Position numbers and translations under genes: made by a program | In this document: positions 11,041 to 21,589 of the stretch, piece after piece | Numbering within the stretch: the stretch's first letter is position 1 | How the letters are laid out: each line of letters begins with the position of its first letter | Assembly (NCBI RefSeq): GCF_965363235.1 | Contig: NC_134847.1 | Location: 51,522,805 to 51,586,804, forward strand | DNA: 64,000 bases | From: Mytilus galloprovincialis | Lineage: Eukaryota; Mollusca; Bivalvia; Mytilida; Mytilidae | Direction of reading: 5' to 3' | The notes under the pieces: model-generated | Databases searched by the model: none | What the model saw: only the letters and a program-made list of their open reading frames with translations | Told to the model about the DNA's origin: nothing

Positions 11041-13540
11041 AAGTAAACCAATTCACTGCTGTTTTTTGTTGTCTATGCAATGCTTTAGGTATGAGTATGT
11101 TTATAGTTTGCACTGTTTATGTTTGTTCTATTTTGAAGAACACCTGTCTGTGCATTTTTAGTCAAGTTCAGGAATTTGAAATCCCATTTAAAAAGTTGGT
11201 TCCATATCTTGCACATGCTATGTTGAATATCACAAATATGTTGATGTTCATGACCATAATTCCTCAATACATCCAATTGAATGCACAGTCATATTTTAGC
11301 TGCAGGACAGGCAAGGCATGTTTCTTTGCTTAATATTTTTTCAGCATAATACTCGTGGGCTTTGGTGCAATTTGTTCTATAAGATTTAGTTTGTGCATTA
11401 ATTATTATATTATGTATACATGTATTTCTTAAGTGTGTGATTGTGTTTGTATGTTTGTGTGAAATGAGGTAGATAAATATTTAATGAAAACAAATTTCTA
11501 ATTATGTAACTTTGGTAATACACATCGAGTAATTAGAATTTATCACTTAATCAGTGAATTTATGAATGTTTTACTAAAATAAAAGCTAATTCTGCAGCAG
11601 ATTAGTTAAGAGCAAAAATATCGTTATAATTTGGGTGATAATTTATAATTACACCATATTCTTTCCGTTCCATTGTAATTATTTCTCCTTCTACATTTTT
11701 GAAAGTTTTATAATAATAAATAAGAGAAAAAGTTGGGGTTTCTGTCCTGATTTACACACATTTTTAAAAGGAATATTACCCTTGTTCATATTAGTTTTGT
11801 AACAACGCTTCTTGATTTAGTGCCATCCTTATTAGAATATAAACAATCAATTTATGGACCTGCTACTTAAGCATACTTTGAATTGATTGATATTTATCAG
11901 ACTACAAATGTTATTTATTTTAATTTTCAACATTGTACATTAAAGGCTGATCATTCGTATTTATTCATCATATTAATATACTGTATAATCAAATGAATTT
12001 GATATCCAGCTACTTAAAAGATTAAGATACTATATCATATATAACTTTTCAATACCTTGCTATCAAAATTCAAATACAGATTATGATATACTGGTGTAAT
12101 TTGTTTATTATACAATCATATATATTATATAAATCCCATAAATTTATATTTAGTTCCAGAACTTTTGTTATTACTATATTCATAAGTGAAGTTTGTAATT
12201 ACATAAACATATTGGTGATTATTGTTTTTTTTGCAGTAGCCAATTTTGGTTATTGAAAAAGGTTGACGTTTCTGGGATATTTGGGGTTTATCAATTGCTA
12301 GTTGAGTTAATGTGTCTTTATAAAAGGTAGATTTTGTTGAAGTTTTACAATAATTGAATTAGTGTTTTTTTGCCTCCAAACCAACGAATAAGTTCAAAAA
12401 TGTTTTACTGAGCATGAAAAACCTTGCCTTTCTACAGTTTCTATTTTTGTGATCTTCTCTTAAAATATTATTGAAGTATTTTGAATTAACCTCAAGAAAC
12501 AATCCTGAAAAAAATCTGGTGAAGTCGAAACTTATAATTAAAACATTGTATATATATTTTTTTTTTGAAAAACGCAAATGTCTGAAGTCGGAATCATTAT
12601 AGCCAGTGGAGCACCCAATGTTTACAAAAATGTATGTCTATTGGTGGCAAATATTGGTTTTAGCTTCTTGAGATTTGGATGAATAGAACGTATTGGATCA
12701 TATTGCATTAAAAGGCACAAAGAATTTGAGCAGTAAAAAGCTAGCTCTTATTGAACTTCACATGTATTCAATTTCATATATCAAACAATTTCCCACCTAT
12801 CCATTGTTTCATGTGAAGCATACTCCATTATATTGGATAAAACTTAAAAACAATATACACCAAGAGTCAATGAACTTAAGTCATTTTTGCCTAAAACATT
12901 CAATTATGAATGCTTAATTTATAGGCAAATGTTTAAACTTGTCTGCCAATAACTTATATTTGAATATGAAGCTTTATAATTGTTGTTACTGCCAATAAAG
13001 ATGTTTTTTTGTGATATGAATTAATTTTTAAATGCCAGGCTTATAAAATCTGAAAGCAGGTATTTATGAATAGCCTGGATTGCAATTTTGGTTGTATTTA
13101 TGTACAAGTATAAATGTATGCTAAATATGTGTGCAATAAATCAGTATTAAGATTTAAATGTGTTTTTTTTTGTTTGCATAAGCTGTGCATGTGATGTTTT
13201 ATTTGAAATATTTTCTAGTCATTTTAATGAAATGGAAGTCAAGTCTGATTTAAATTAAACCTCTCAGCGCTCTCGTTTCTAATATGTTTCTTGGGACATT
13301 TACTTTAAACATGTTCTAGAACTTCTAGTCATTTTATGTCATTTTAATGGAGTAGAAGTAAACATCAACTGGACATCGATTTTTATTTGTCTGATACAAA
13401 CTTTGAGAACAGGCAAGACATACTTGGTCATGGATTCCACAAAGTATTCAAGAAACAGCAAGGATTTGTAAAGAAATCCTTGGAAATAGGCATGATTCTA
13501 ACATCAGACTCTGGACTTGTTTTAAAATGAGATTTTATGT
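11041..13540. other. Intergenic, no gene seen
   Basis: No exon-like ORF, RNA gene or defined element was recognised. The 114-aa ORF at 10989-11333 begins within the retroelement tail, is rich in hydrophobic residues without a family pattern, and is treated as chance. Poly-T tracts and AT-rich runs occur throughout. Confidence 0.4.
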
Positions 13541-13943
13541 GTGTTTGTTTATTCTAGATTGGATAGAGATATAGGGGAGGGTTGAGATCTAACAAACATG
13601 TTTAACCCTGCCACATTTTGCTCCTGTCCCAAGTCAGGAGACTACCATCTTTGTTTAATAGTCTTGCATGTTTTTTAATTTTAGTTCATTTATATGTGAT
13701 TGAGTTGAGTGTGACGTCCATATGGGCCAGCTGAAACCTGCCTCCTGCTTTAAGATTTTCTTGCTGTATTGAACTCATTGTGGCCTTTGGCTGTTTTCTG
13801 CTCTATGATCAGGGTGTTGTGTCCTTGACACATTCCCCATTTCCATTCTCAATTTTAATATCATGACTTAATATTGACCGTGTTGTGTCCTTGACACATT
13901 CCCCATTTCCATTCTCAATTTTAATATCATGACTTAATATTGA
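13541..13943 (+). mobile_element. Retroelement tail (copy 3) with duplicated 3' end
   Basis: A diverged copy of the retroelement tail ending in CCATTTCCATTCTCAATTTT. The last approximately 66 bp plus flank (from GTGTTGTGTCCTTGACAC) is repeated directly at 13812-13877 and 13878-13943, a tandem duplication spanning the end of the insertion. Confidence 0.65.
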
Positions 13944-13948
13944 CCTAT

Positions 13949-14060
13949 GTACCATGAAAATAAGGTCACAGTCAGATCAAACCTGCCAGTTGGACATGTA
14001 CACCTTACAATAATAAAGTTGACCTATTGCTTAAATAGCTGAAGTGGACCAAACACTGTT
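13949..14060 (-). repeat. Fragment of the 14583/18077/56115 repeat family
   Basis: Contains, in inverted orientation, the family phrases ACCATGAAAATAAGGTCA and GGACATGTACACCTTACA. It is a single degenerate unit. Confidence 0.5.
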
Positions 14061-15369
14061 ACTGATCATCGTTCAGTTGTTTTGGTGTATACTGAGTAGT
14101 GTGTTGTTGAACCATAAGATCAGAATTACTGTTGTAGTTGGCAGATAATTAGGAGCTGATCCAGCATGTCCATTCAATTGTGAAATGTTTTGAATGGAGT
14201 TCTGCTTGTTAGAAAAAACAATCAGTACTGCTTATTTATTTTTACAGGAATAATATCCCTTTGAATGTAAATTCTACGGAAAATAGCATTGTAAGCACTC
14301 TAATTTTTACATTTCTTGTTTATGAAATTTATTTTAAAAGTTTATATCAGCAAGGCCTTTGATGAGCAATACCACACTTTCATTTCCTGTAGCATATGTA
14401 TGAAAAAGATAAGAAGAACCAAAAACATAATTTTGAAAATTATTGTTCTTTAGAAGATGTGCCTGGGCAGGAGACATTGGAACTTTGTTCTTTCATTTTA
14501 ATTAATTTCATAGCAATAATTGACACTTGCTATCATAGCTCCAGGGATTTATTTACACTGATAAAAATCCATGGTGAATAAAACGAGTGCACACGCTGAA
14601 ATGTCTCACCTCCTTTTTGTTGAGCCTGCGACTTTAGTTGCAGAAAGCTCGACATAGGGATAATGATCCATCGGCGGCGTTAGCTAACTTCTTAAAAGCT
14701 TTATATTTTAGAAGGTAGAAGACCTGGATGCTTCATACTGTGTATATGGAGGCCTCATGATACGAAGTTGCCGTCAGTCACATGTCCAATGTCATTTTCA
14801 TGGTTCAGTGACTACTTGAAAAAAAAGTTAAAATTTTTTGTAATGTTAAGTTCTCTCTTATTATAAGTAAGAGGATAACTATATTTGGTATGTGCGTACC
14901 TTGCAAGGTCCTCATGCCCGTTAGACAGTTTTCACTTGACCTCGACCTCATTTCATGGATCAGTGAACAAGGTTAAGTTTTGGTGGTCAAGTCCATATCT
15001 CAGACACTATAAGCAATAGGTCTGGTATATTCAGTGTATGGAAGGACTGTAAGGTGTACATGTCCAACTGGCAGGTGTCATCTGACCATGACCTCATTTT
15101 CATGGTTCAGTGGTTATAGTTAAGTTTTTGTGTTTTGGTCTGTTTTGCTTATACTGTATGCAATCGGTCTACTATATTTGGTGTATGGAATGATTGTAAG
15201 GTGTACATGTCTAGCTGGTAGGTGTTAACTGACCTTGACCTCATTTTCATGGTTCAGTGGTCAATGTTAAGTTTTTATACGACCGCAAAAATTTTAATTT
15301 TTTGGTCGTATATTGCTATCACGTTGGCGTCGTCGTCTTCGTTGTCGTCGTCCGAATACTTTTAGCTTT

Positions 15370-16135
15370 CGCACTCTGACTTTAGTAAAAGTGAATAGAA
15401 ATCAATGAAATTTTAACACAAGGTTTATGACCACAAAAGGAAGGTTGGGATTGATTTTGGGAGTTTTGGTCCCAATATTTTAGAAATTAGGGGCCAAAAA
15501 GGGCCCAAATAAGCATTTTCTTGGTTTTCGCACTATAACTTTAGTTTAAGTGAATAAAAATCTATGAAATTTTGACACAAGGTTTATGACCACAAAAGGA
15601 AGGTTGGGATTGATTTTGGGAGTTTTGGTTCCAACAGTTTAGGAATTAAGGGCCAAAAAAAGGGCCCAAATAAGCATTATTCTTGGTTTTTGCACAATAA
15701 CTTTAGTATAAGTAAATAGAAATCAATGAAATTTTAACACAAGGTTTATGACCACAAAAGGAAGGTTGGGATTGATTTTTGGAGTTGAGGTCACAACAGT
15801 TTATGAATTAGGGGCCAAAAAGGGGCCCAGATAAGCATTATTTTTGGTTTTTGCACCATAACTTTAGTATAAGTAAATAGAAATCTATGAAATTTTAACA
15901 CAAGGTTTATGACCACAAAAGGAAGGTTGGGATTGATTTTTGGAGTTGAGGTCCCAACAGTTTAGGAATAAGGGGCCAAAAAGGGGCCCAAATAAGCATT
16001 ATTCTTGGTTTTCGCACCATAACTTAAGTATAAGTAAATAGAAATCTATGAAATTTAAACACAAGGTTTATGACCATAAAAGGAAGGTTGGGTTTGATTT
16101 TGGGAGTTTTGGTCCTAACAGTTTAGGAATAAGGG
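15370..16135 (+). repeat. Tandem array A, about 160-bp period, 5 units
   Basis: The phrase CACAAGGTTTATGACC recurs at 15417, 15576, 15738, 15899 and 16060, giving periods of 159, 162, 161 and 161 bp. This matches the period of the bivalve satellite class I recall as BIV160; homology was not tested. Confidence 0.85.
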
Positions 16136-16690
16136 GCCCAAAGGGTCCAAAATTGAACTTTGTGTGATTTCATCAAAAATTGAATAATTGGGGTTCTTTG
16201 ATATGCCGAATCTAACTATGTATGTAGATTCTTAATTTTTGGCCCCGTTTTCAAATTGGTCTACATTAAGGTCCAAAGGGTCCAAAATTAAACTTAGTTT
16301 GATTTTAACAAAAATTGAATCCTTGGGGTTCTTTGATATGCTGAATTTAAAAATGTACTTAGATTTTTAATTATTGGCCTAGTTTTCAAGTTGGTCCAAA
16401 TGGGGGTCCAAAATTAAACTTTGTTTGATTTCATCAAAAATTGAATAAATGGGTTCTTTGAAATGCCAAGTCTAACTGTGTATGTAGATTCTTAATTTTT
16501 GGTCCAGTTTTCAAATTGGTCTACATTAAGGTCCAAAGGGTCCAAAATTAAACTAAGTTTGATTTTAACAAAAATTAAATTCTTGGGCTTATTTGATATG
16601 CTTTATCTAAATATGTATTTTGATTTTTGATTATGGGCCCAGTTTTCTAGTTGGTCCAAATCAGGATTCCATATCAAGTATTGTGCAATA
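16136..16690 (+). repeat. Tandem array B, about 120-bp units
   Basis: Units carry GGTCCAAAATTAAAC, TTTGATATGC and TTAATTTTTGG, with alternate units more alike (higher-order period about 240 bp). The inverted array at 1851-2560 is related. Confidence 0.7.
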
Positions 16691-18076
16691 CCAAGAAATT
16701 TTCAATTGCACAGTATTGCACAATAGCAAGAAATATCTAATTGCCCAATATTGTGCAATAGCAATTAATTTTCAATTGGAGTTATCTTTCTTTGTATAGA
16801 ATAGTAGTTGATAATATATGTTGGAAATTTGCCAGACATGACTATGATGTCATTTTCTATTTTTATTTGCCAATAACTTTATGTAAATAACTTCATTGGA
16901 AATTTGCCAATATAAAATGTTGCTGATGAAGCTTTTTTTCCTTATCTTATCTAAAATGTTTTTAGATAATGTATGTTGGACATTTGCCAGACATGACTAT
17001 GATGTCATTTTCTATTTTTATTTGCCAATAACTTTATGTAAATATAAAATGTTGCTGATGAAGGTTTTTTTTTATTGTTTTATACAATAAACAATGTATA
17101 TTCACTTTTACTACCAACCAATCTTTACCTTTCAGTGATAACAAGCACTTTATTTTACATTTTAATATTTAATGATGTATTTAAAAGAGTAGTTATTGTT
17201 GCAAACTCCATTAGAAATTTGAATTGATATCAGTTTTGGAAAAAGGGAAACGGGGATGTGAAAAAAAGGGGGGGGTTAAATTTTTCTCATTTCAGATTTC
17301 ATAAATAAAAAGAAAATTTCTTCAAACATTTTTTGAGAGGATTAATATTCAACAGCATAGTGAATTGCTCAAAGGCAAAAAAAAACTTTTAAGTTCATTA
17401 GACCACATTCATTCTGTGTCAGAAACCTATGCTGTGTCAACTATTTAATTTTAGATTTAAAAAGTTTGAAGAAGAAATCTTTAATTGATTTGTAAAATCT
17501 TGACATTTGTTTTGTGTAAAAAAAATCCATGTCAAAAATTTGATCACAATCCAAATTCAGAGCTGTATCACGCTTCAATTTTTTGTCCATACTTGCCCCA
17601 ACTGTTCAGGGTTCGACCTCTGCGGTCGTATAAAGCTGCGCCCTGCGGAGCACCTGGTTGAGTTTTGGTCTATTTTTCTAATACAATAAGCAATAGGCCA
17701 ACTATATTTGGTGTATGTAAATATTTTATGATCATATGTCAGTCGCGCAGATTTTATTTGACCTTGAACTCATTCTCACAGTTCATTGTTCAGTGTTAAG
17801 TTTTTGTGTTTTGGTCTATTTTTCTTAAAACTATAAGCTATAGGTCAACTATATTTGTTGTATGGAAGAATTGTTAGCTGTACGTATCTGCCTGGCATGG
17901 TTTATCATGTTTATCTGACCTTGACATCATTTTCATGGTTCATTGATCAATGTTTGGTTTTCTTGGTTAATGTTAAGTTTATGTGACAGTTGTAATAAAG
18001 CTTTACACTTAGGACTATCAACCTAAAATCAATGATTAGTAAAGAAGGCGAGACATTTCAGTGTGTGCACTCTTGT

Positions 18077-19308
18077 CTAACCATTGATATTATGTTGAAA
18101 ATCCTAAATAGAAAGCTTTACTACAACTATTACATGATCCAAGAAAATATGGTCAATTTCATATAACCGAAACAAAAAATATATGTACACCTTACAATCA
18201 TTCAATACACTTAATATAGTTGACCTATTGCTTATAGTTTCAAAGAAACAAGACTTAAGGCTAAACACTAACCAATGAACCATGAAAATGAGGTCAAGGT
18301 CAAATGAACCATGCAAGGCAGATGTGTACAGCCTACAATCCTTCCTTACAAAACATATAGTTGACATATTGCTTATAGTTCAAGAAAAACAGACTGAAAC
18401 ACATAAACTTAACACTGAGCAATGTGACGTGTAAACAAGGTCAAGGTCAACTATAACCTGCGAGACTGACATGTACATCATAAAATATTTCTATACACCA
18501 AATATGTTTGACCTATTGCGTATAGCATCAGAAAAAAAAGATTAAAAGTTTAACTCAAAATCTTAACTTTGACCACTGAACCATGAAAATGAGGACAAGG
18601 TCAGATGACACCTGCCAGTTGCCCTTGTACACTTTACAATAATTCCATACACCAAATATAGTAGACCTATTGAGATATGGACCACCTAAACTTAACCTTG
18701 TTCACTGATTCATGAAATGAGGTTGAGGTCAAGTGAAAACTGTGACAGGCATGAGGACCTTGCAAGGTATGCACATACCAAATATAGTTATCCTATTACT
18801 CATAATAAGAGAGAAATTAATATTACAAAAAATCTTAACTTTTTTTCAAGTAGTCACTAAACCATGAAAATGAGGTCAAGGTCAATGGATATGTGACAGA
18901 TGGAAACATTGTAACATATGGCATCTATATACAAAGTATGAAGCATCCAAGTCTTAACCCTTTCAAGTAGTTAGCTAAAACTGCCGCCTTTGGATCACTG
19001 TCCCTGTCGAGCTTTCTGGGGGCCTTGGTGGCCAAGTGATCTAAGTAGTTACTACTGTAATCACTAGCTAGTCAACACTGAGGTTGTGAGTTTGATCCGT
19101 CCTCGTGCAGGTGCACTTGACTCTAATCTTAAATGACTAGGATTGTCAGTTTTCCTATCAAAGGTCATGGTTTTCTCCAGGCACTCAGGCTTCCTCCACC
19201 AATTAAAACTGCCAAGAAATAGCCTAAATGCGGTGCTTCAAAGTGGAGTTAAAACACCATTAATCAAATCGAGCTTTCTGCAACAAAAGTCGAAGGCTCG
19301 ACGAAACC
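18077..19308 (-). repeat. Inverted second copy of the 14583-18076 family
   Basis: On the - strand it shows the same order of parts: GTCGAGCC hairpin at the 19308 end, then units with GACCTCATTTTCATGG, then an AAAGCTT segment running to 18077. It abuts copy 1 directly, so the two form a large imperfect inverted repeat. It is interrupted by the SINE at 19019-19268. Confidence 0.7.
19019..19268 (+). mobile_element. tRNA-derived SINE with 12-bp TSD
   Basis: About 250 bp flanked by the perfect direct repeat TCGAGCTTTCTG (19007-19018 and 19269-19280). The surrounding repeat family has this 12-mer only once, confirming an insertion. The 5' part has a pol III A-box-like stretch (TGGCCAAGTGATCTAAG) and a B-box-like stretch (GAGTTTGATCC), as in tRNA-derived SINEs. 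The tail is AAAACACCATTAATCAAA. Relatives of its 3' and 5' parts lie at 48170-48282 and 48667-48775. Confidence 0.75.
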
Positions 19309-19439
19309 ATATATAGATTGATTGCTCTTTGCTTCACATCCAGTATCAAATATTTCATGCATATTTTGGACAAAAGATAACACTATACAGTACAGATTTT
19401 TCAAAATTGTGGAAGGATAAAGAGTAACCTCTAATTGTT

Positions 19440-19445
19440 TTTATT
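19440..19445 (-). promoter_or_regulatory. Candidate TTLL12 poly(A) signal
   Basis: AATAAA on the - strand, about 185 bp downstream of the TTLL12 stop codon. Confidence 0.4.
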
Positions 19446-19627
19446 TTTGTTAATTGAACTGTGTGGCTGTCTCACTGGCAATCATGATAGTAGAAGATTT
19501 TAACAACCTTAACTGCTTATACAGCCCTCGCATGGTCTTATTGGCAATAATACCATATCTCCTTATTTTTATACTGAAGACAGAATAGTTATAACAAACA
19601 TTTACTAAATATGGTAAAAATTTAATG

Positions 19628-19776
19628 TCAAAGCAGTGTGACCGGTCTCCCTTCAATATCATCTAAGAACAAGGTACTAAACACATCATTGACAAAGTTT
19701 GGATGATATTTACATGCTCTATCACAATCTGGACTAAAGTTTACTTCACAAACTACTGGCTGCATTGTTCTCTCCC
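19628..19776 (-). CDS. TTLL12: TTLL12 exon 14 (last)
   Basis: Acceptor TTTTCAG|GGGAGAG. Encodes residues 572-620 with the ATP-grasp motif CEVNFSPDC and FNDVFST-like C-terminal block, then TGA. Confidence 0.95.
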
Positions 19777-21554
19777 CTGAAAACAAAATAAGATTAAAAT
19801 TTAGTTCGTATAATAATTTTTGAGGTTCTCATAACCTAGTAGATGATAAAGCTGAAAACTAAAACATGCAGTATGGGCTTTGCTCATTGTTGAAGGCAAT
19901 ACAGTGACCTATAGTTGTTAATTTCTGTGTCATGGAATCTTGAGGAGAGTTGTCAAATGGCAATCAAACCCCATCTTCTTTTTTATATTGGTTGTGTTTA
20001 ATTTTCTATTTCAAAAGATAGCTAATGATTAAATGATAGATTGATTGATTGATTTTCATTTTGTTTAATGCCCCTTTCAGCACTTTATGTTATATTGTGG
20101 TGGCCAGTTTTTATTGGTGGCTGAAGCATGAGTGCCCAATTCAAATCATCAACCATTAGAAACATAGACAATCATAGTCAGATTAGAATTAATGTACAGA
20201 GGTGGATTTAGAGGATTTTCAGCTCCCCTTTTGTGGTAAAAAAAATGGTTGAATATATAGGGTATCATTAAAGCATGACTGGAGCAGCATCCTCTGAGGC
20301 AGTCAGTGGGCCCCCTTTTTTACTGGATCCACTACTGATGCACCTGCCACATGCAGTGTTCTATTAATGCTAAAGAGTTTGTGCTGCTCACCTTGGTCTC
20401 TGTGATTTTTTAACAAAAGTAAAATTAATTTAAGGAAACTCTCCAACATTGTAAATGGAAATAGAATTCATGACCAAAAAAAACGAACACGGATGAAGAA
20501 GGACAAAGCAGACGGACAACGAAGACAGACATCAAATGATGAGGAAAAAAAATAGAGTTTACTTTGAGTAAGATTTTTCCATTGCTGCGGTATCACCTTT
20601 AAAATTAAAGAACCTTAGTGAGCACGCTCACATACCCTACGTCCCAACATTGTCATTAGAGAAATGAAATAAGTGTTGGAAAAAAAATTGTATAAGAAAA
20701 AATATTGAATAATAATTTCCCTTCAATATGCACATCTACATAGTATGCCCTTATTATCTACAAAATTTCATGAAATTCTGTTGTGTGGTTTCAGAGGAGT
20801 TAAGATGACAAACTGTTACAGAAGTACATGGAAGCAAATAAGTTCAAAGGGGCGTAACTCCTAGAAGAAAAAAATGAATCGTAATTTCCTGTCGATATGC
20901 ACAACTACATAATATGTCCTTTTCATCTAAAATGGTTTTGTGAAATTCTGTTGTGTGGTTTGAGAGGAGTTGCGATGACAAACTGTTGCAGTAGTACATA
21001 AATTCCAAGCGAGAGGAGTCAACAGTATAGTGAGGCAAATAAGTTCAAAGGGGCGTAACTCCTAGAAAAAAAATTGAATCGCAATTTCCCGTCGATATGC
21101 ACAACTACATAGTATGTCCTTATTATCTGAAAAGGTTTTGTGAAATTCTGTAATGTGGTTTGAGAGGAGTTGCGATGACAAACTGTTGCAGTAGTACATT
21201 AAAGTAAAGAAGTTCAAAGGGGCATAACTCCTAGAAAAAAAATTGAATCGCAATTTCCCGTCGATATGCACAACTACATAGTATGTCCTTATTATCTGAA
21301 AAGGTTTCGTGAAATTCTGTTGTGTGGTTTGAGAGGAGTTGCTATGACAAACTGTTGCAGTAGTACATTAAAGTAAATAAGTTCAAAGGGGCATAACTCC
21401 TAGAAAAAAATTTGAATCGCAATTTCCCGTCGATATGCACAACTACATAGTATGTCCTTATTATCTGAAAAGGTTTCGTGAAATTCTATTGTGTGGTTTG
21501 AGAGGAGTTGCGATGACAAGAAACAGGACTGACGGACGGACAGACGGACTGACG

Positions 21555-21589
<35 letters not shown>

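Larger units (their letters stand above)
15277..17659 (+). mobile_element. Nested ATACGACC element with two tandem arrays
   Basis: The left end carries a hairpin (ATACGACCGCAAAAATTT ... GGTCGTAT) and the right end carries TGCGGTCGTAT followed by the GC hairpin and CACCTGGTT. The paralogous copy at about 56787 reads AAGTTTTTGAGTTTTGG without interruption. Here the same sequence is split after AAGTTTTT and resumes at GAGTTTTGG, which fixes both ends to within one or two T residues. Inside are array A (15370-16135), array B (16136-16690) and a unique 3' part also present at 1-797. No ORF; non-autonomous. Confidence 0.75.
14583..18076 (+). mobile_element. TIR element with about 150-bp tandem core, carrying a nested 2.4-kb insertion
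   Basis: The left end (ACGAGTGCACACGCTGAAAT, continuing GTCTCACC) and right end (GGCGAGACATTTCAGTGTG, continuing to ACTCTTGT at 18076) are imperfect inverted repeats of about 28 bp. Next to the left end is a hairpin (GAGCCTGCGAC ... GTTGCAGAAAGCTC). The core is a set of degenerate units of about 150 bp carrying GACCTCATTTTCATGG and TAAGGTGTACATGTC. The core is interrupted by the element at 15277-17659. Related copies lie at 18077-19308 (inverted) and 56115-57218. Confidence 0.65.

Noticed and set aside
10989..11333. 114-aa + strand ORF as a small membrane protein gene
   Set aside because: It begins inside a retroelement tail, has no flanking splice or promoter signal and no recognisable family, and matches the background rate of ORFs in AT-rich DNA.
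15290..15350. GC/CGTCGTCGTC run as a CpG-island promoter
   Set aside because: It is a short trinucleotide run at the end of a repeat element and no gene follows it.
19019..19100. A functional tRNA gene
   Set aside because: A- and B-box-like sequences are present but no cloverleaf with an anticodon arm can be drawn; the TSD shows it is a SINE.
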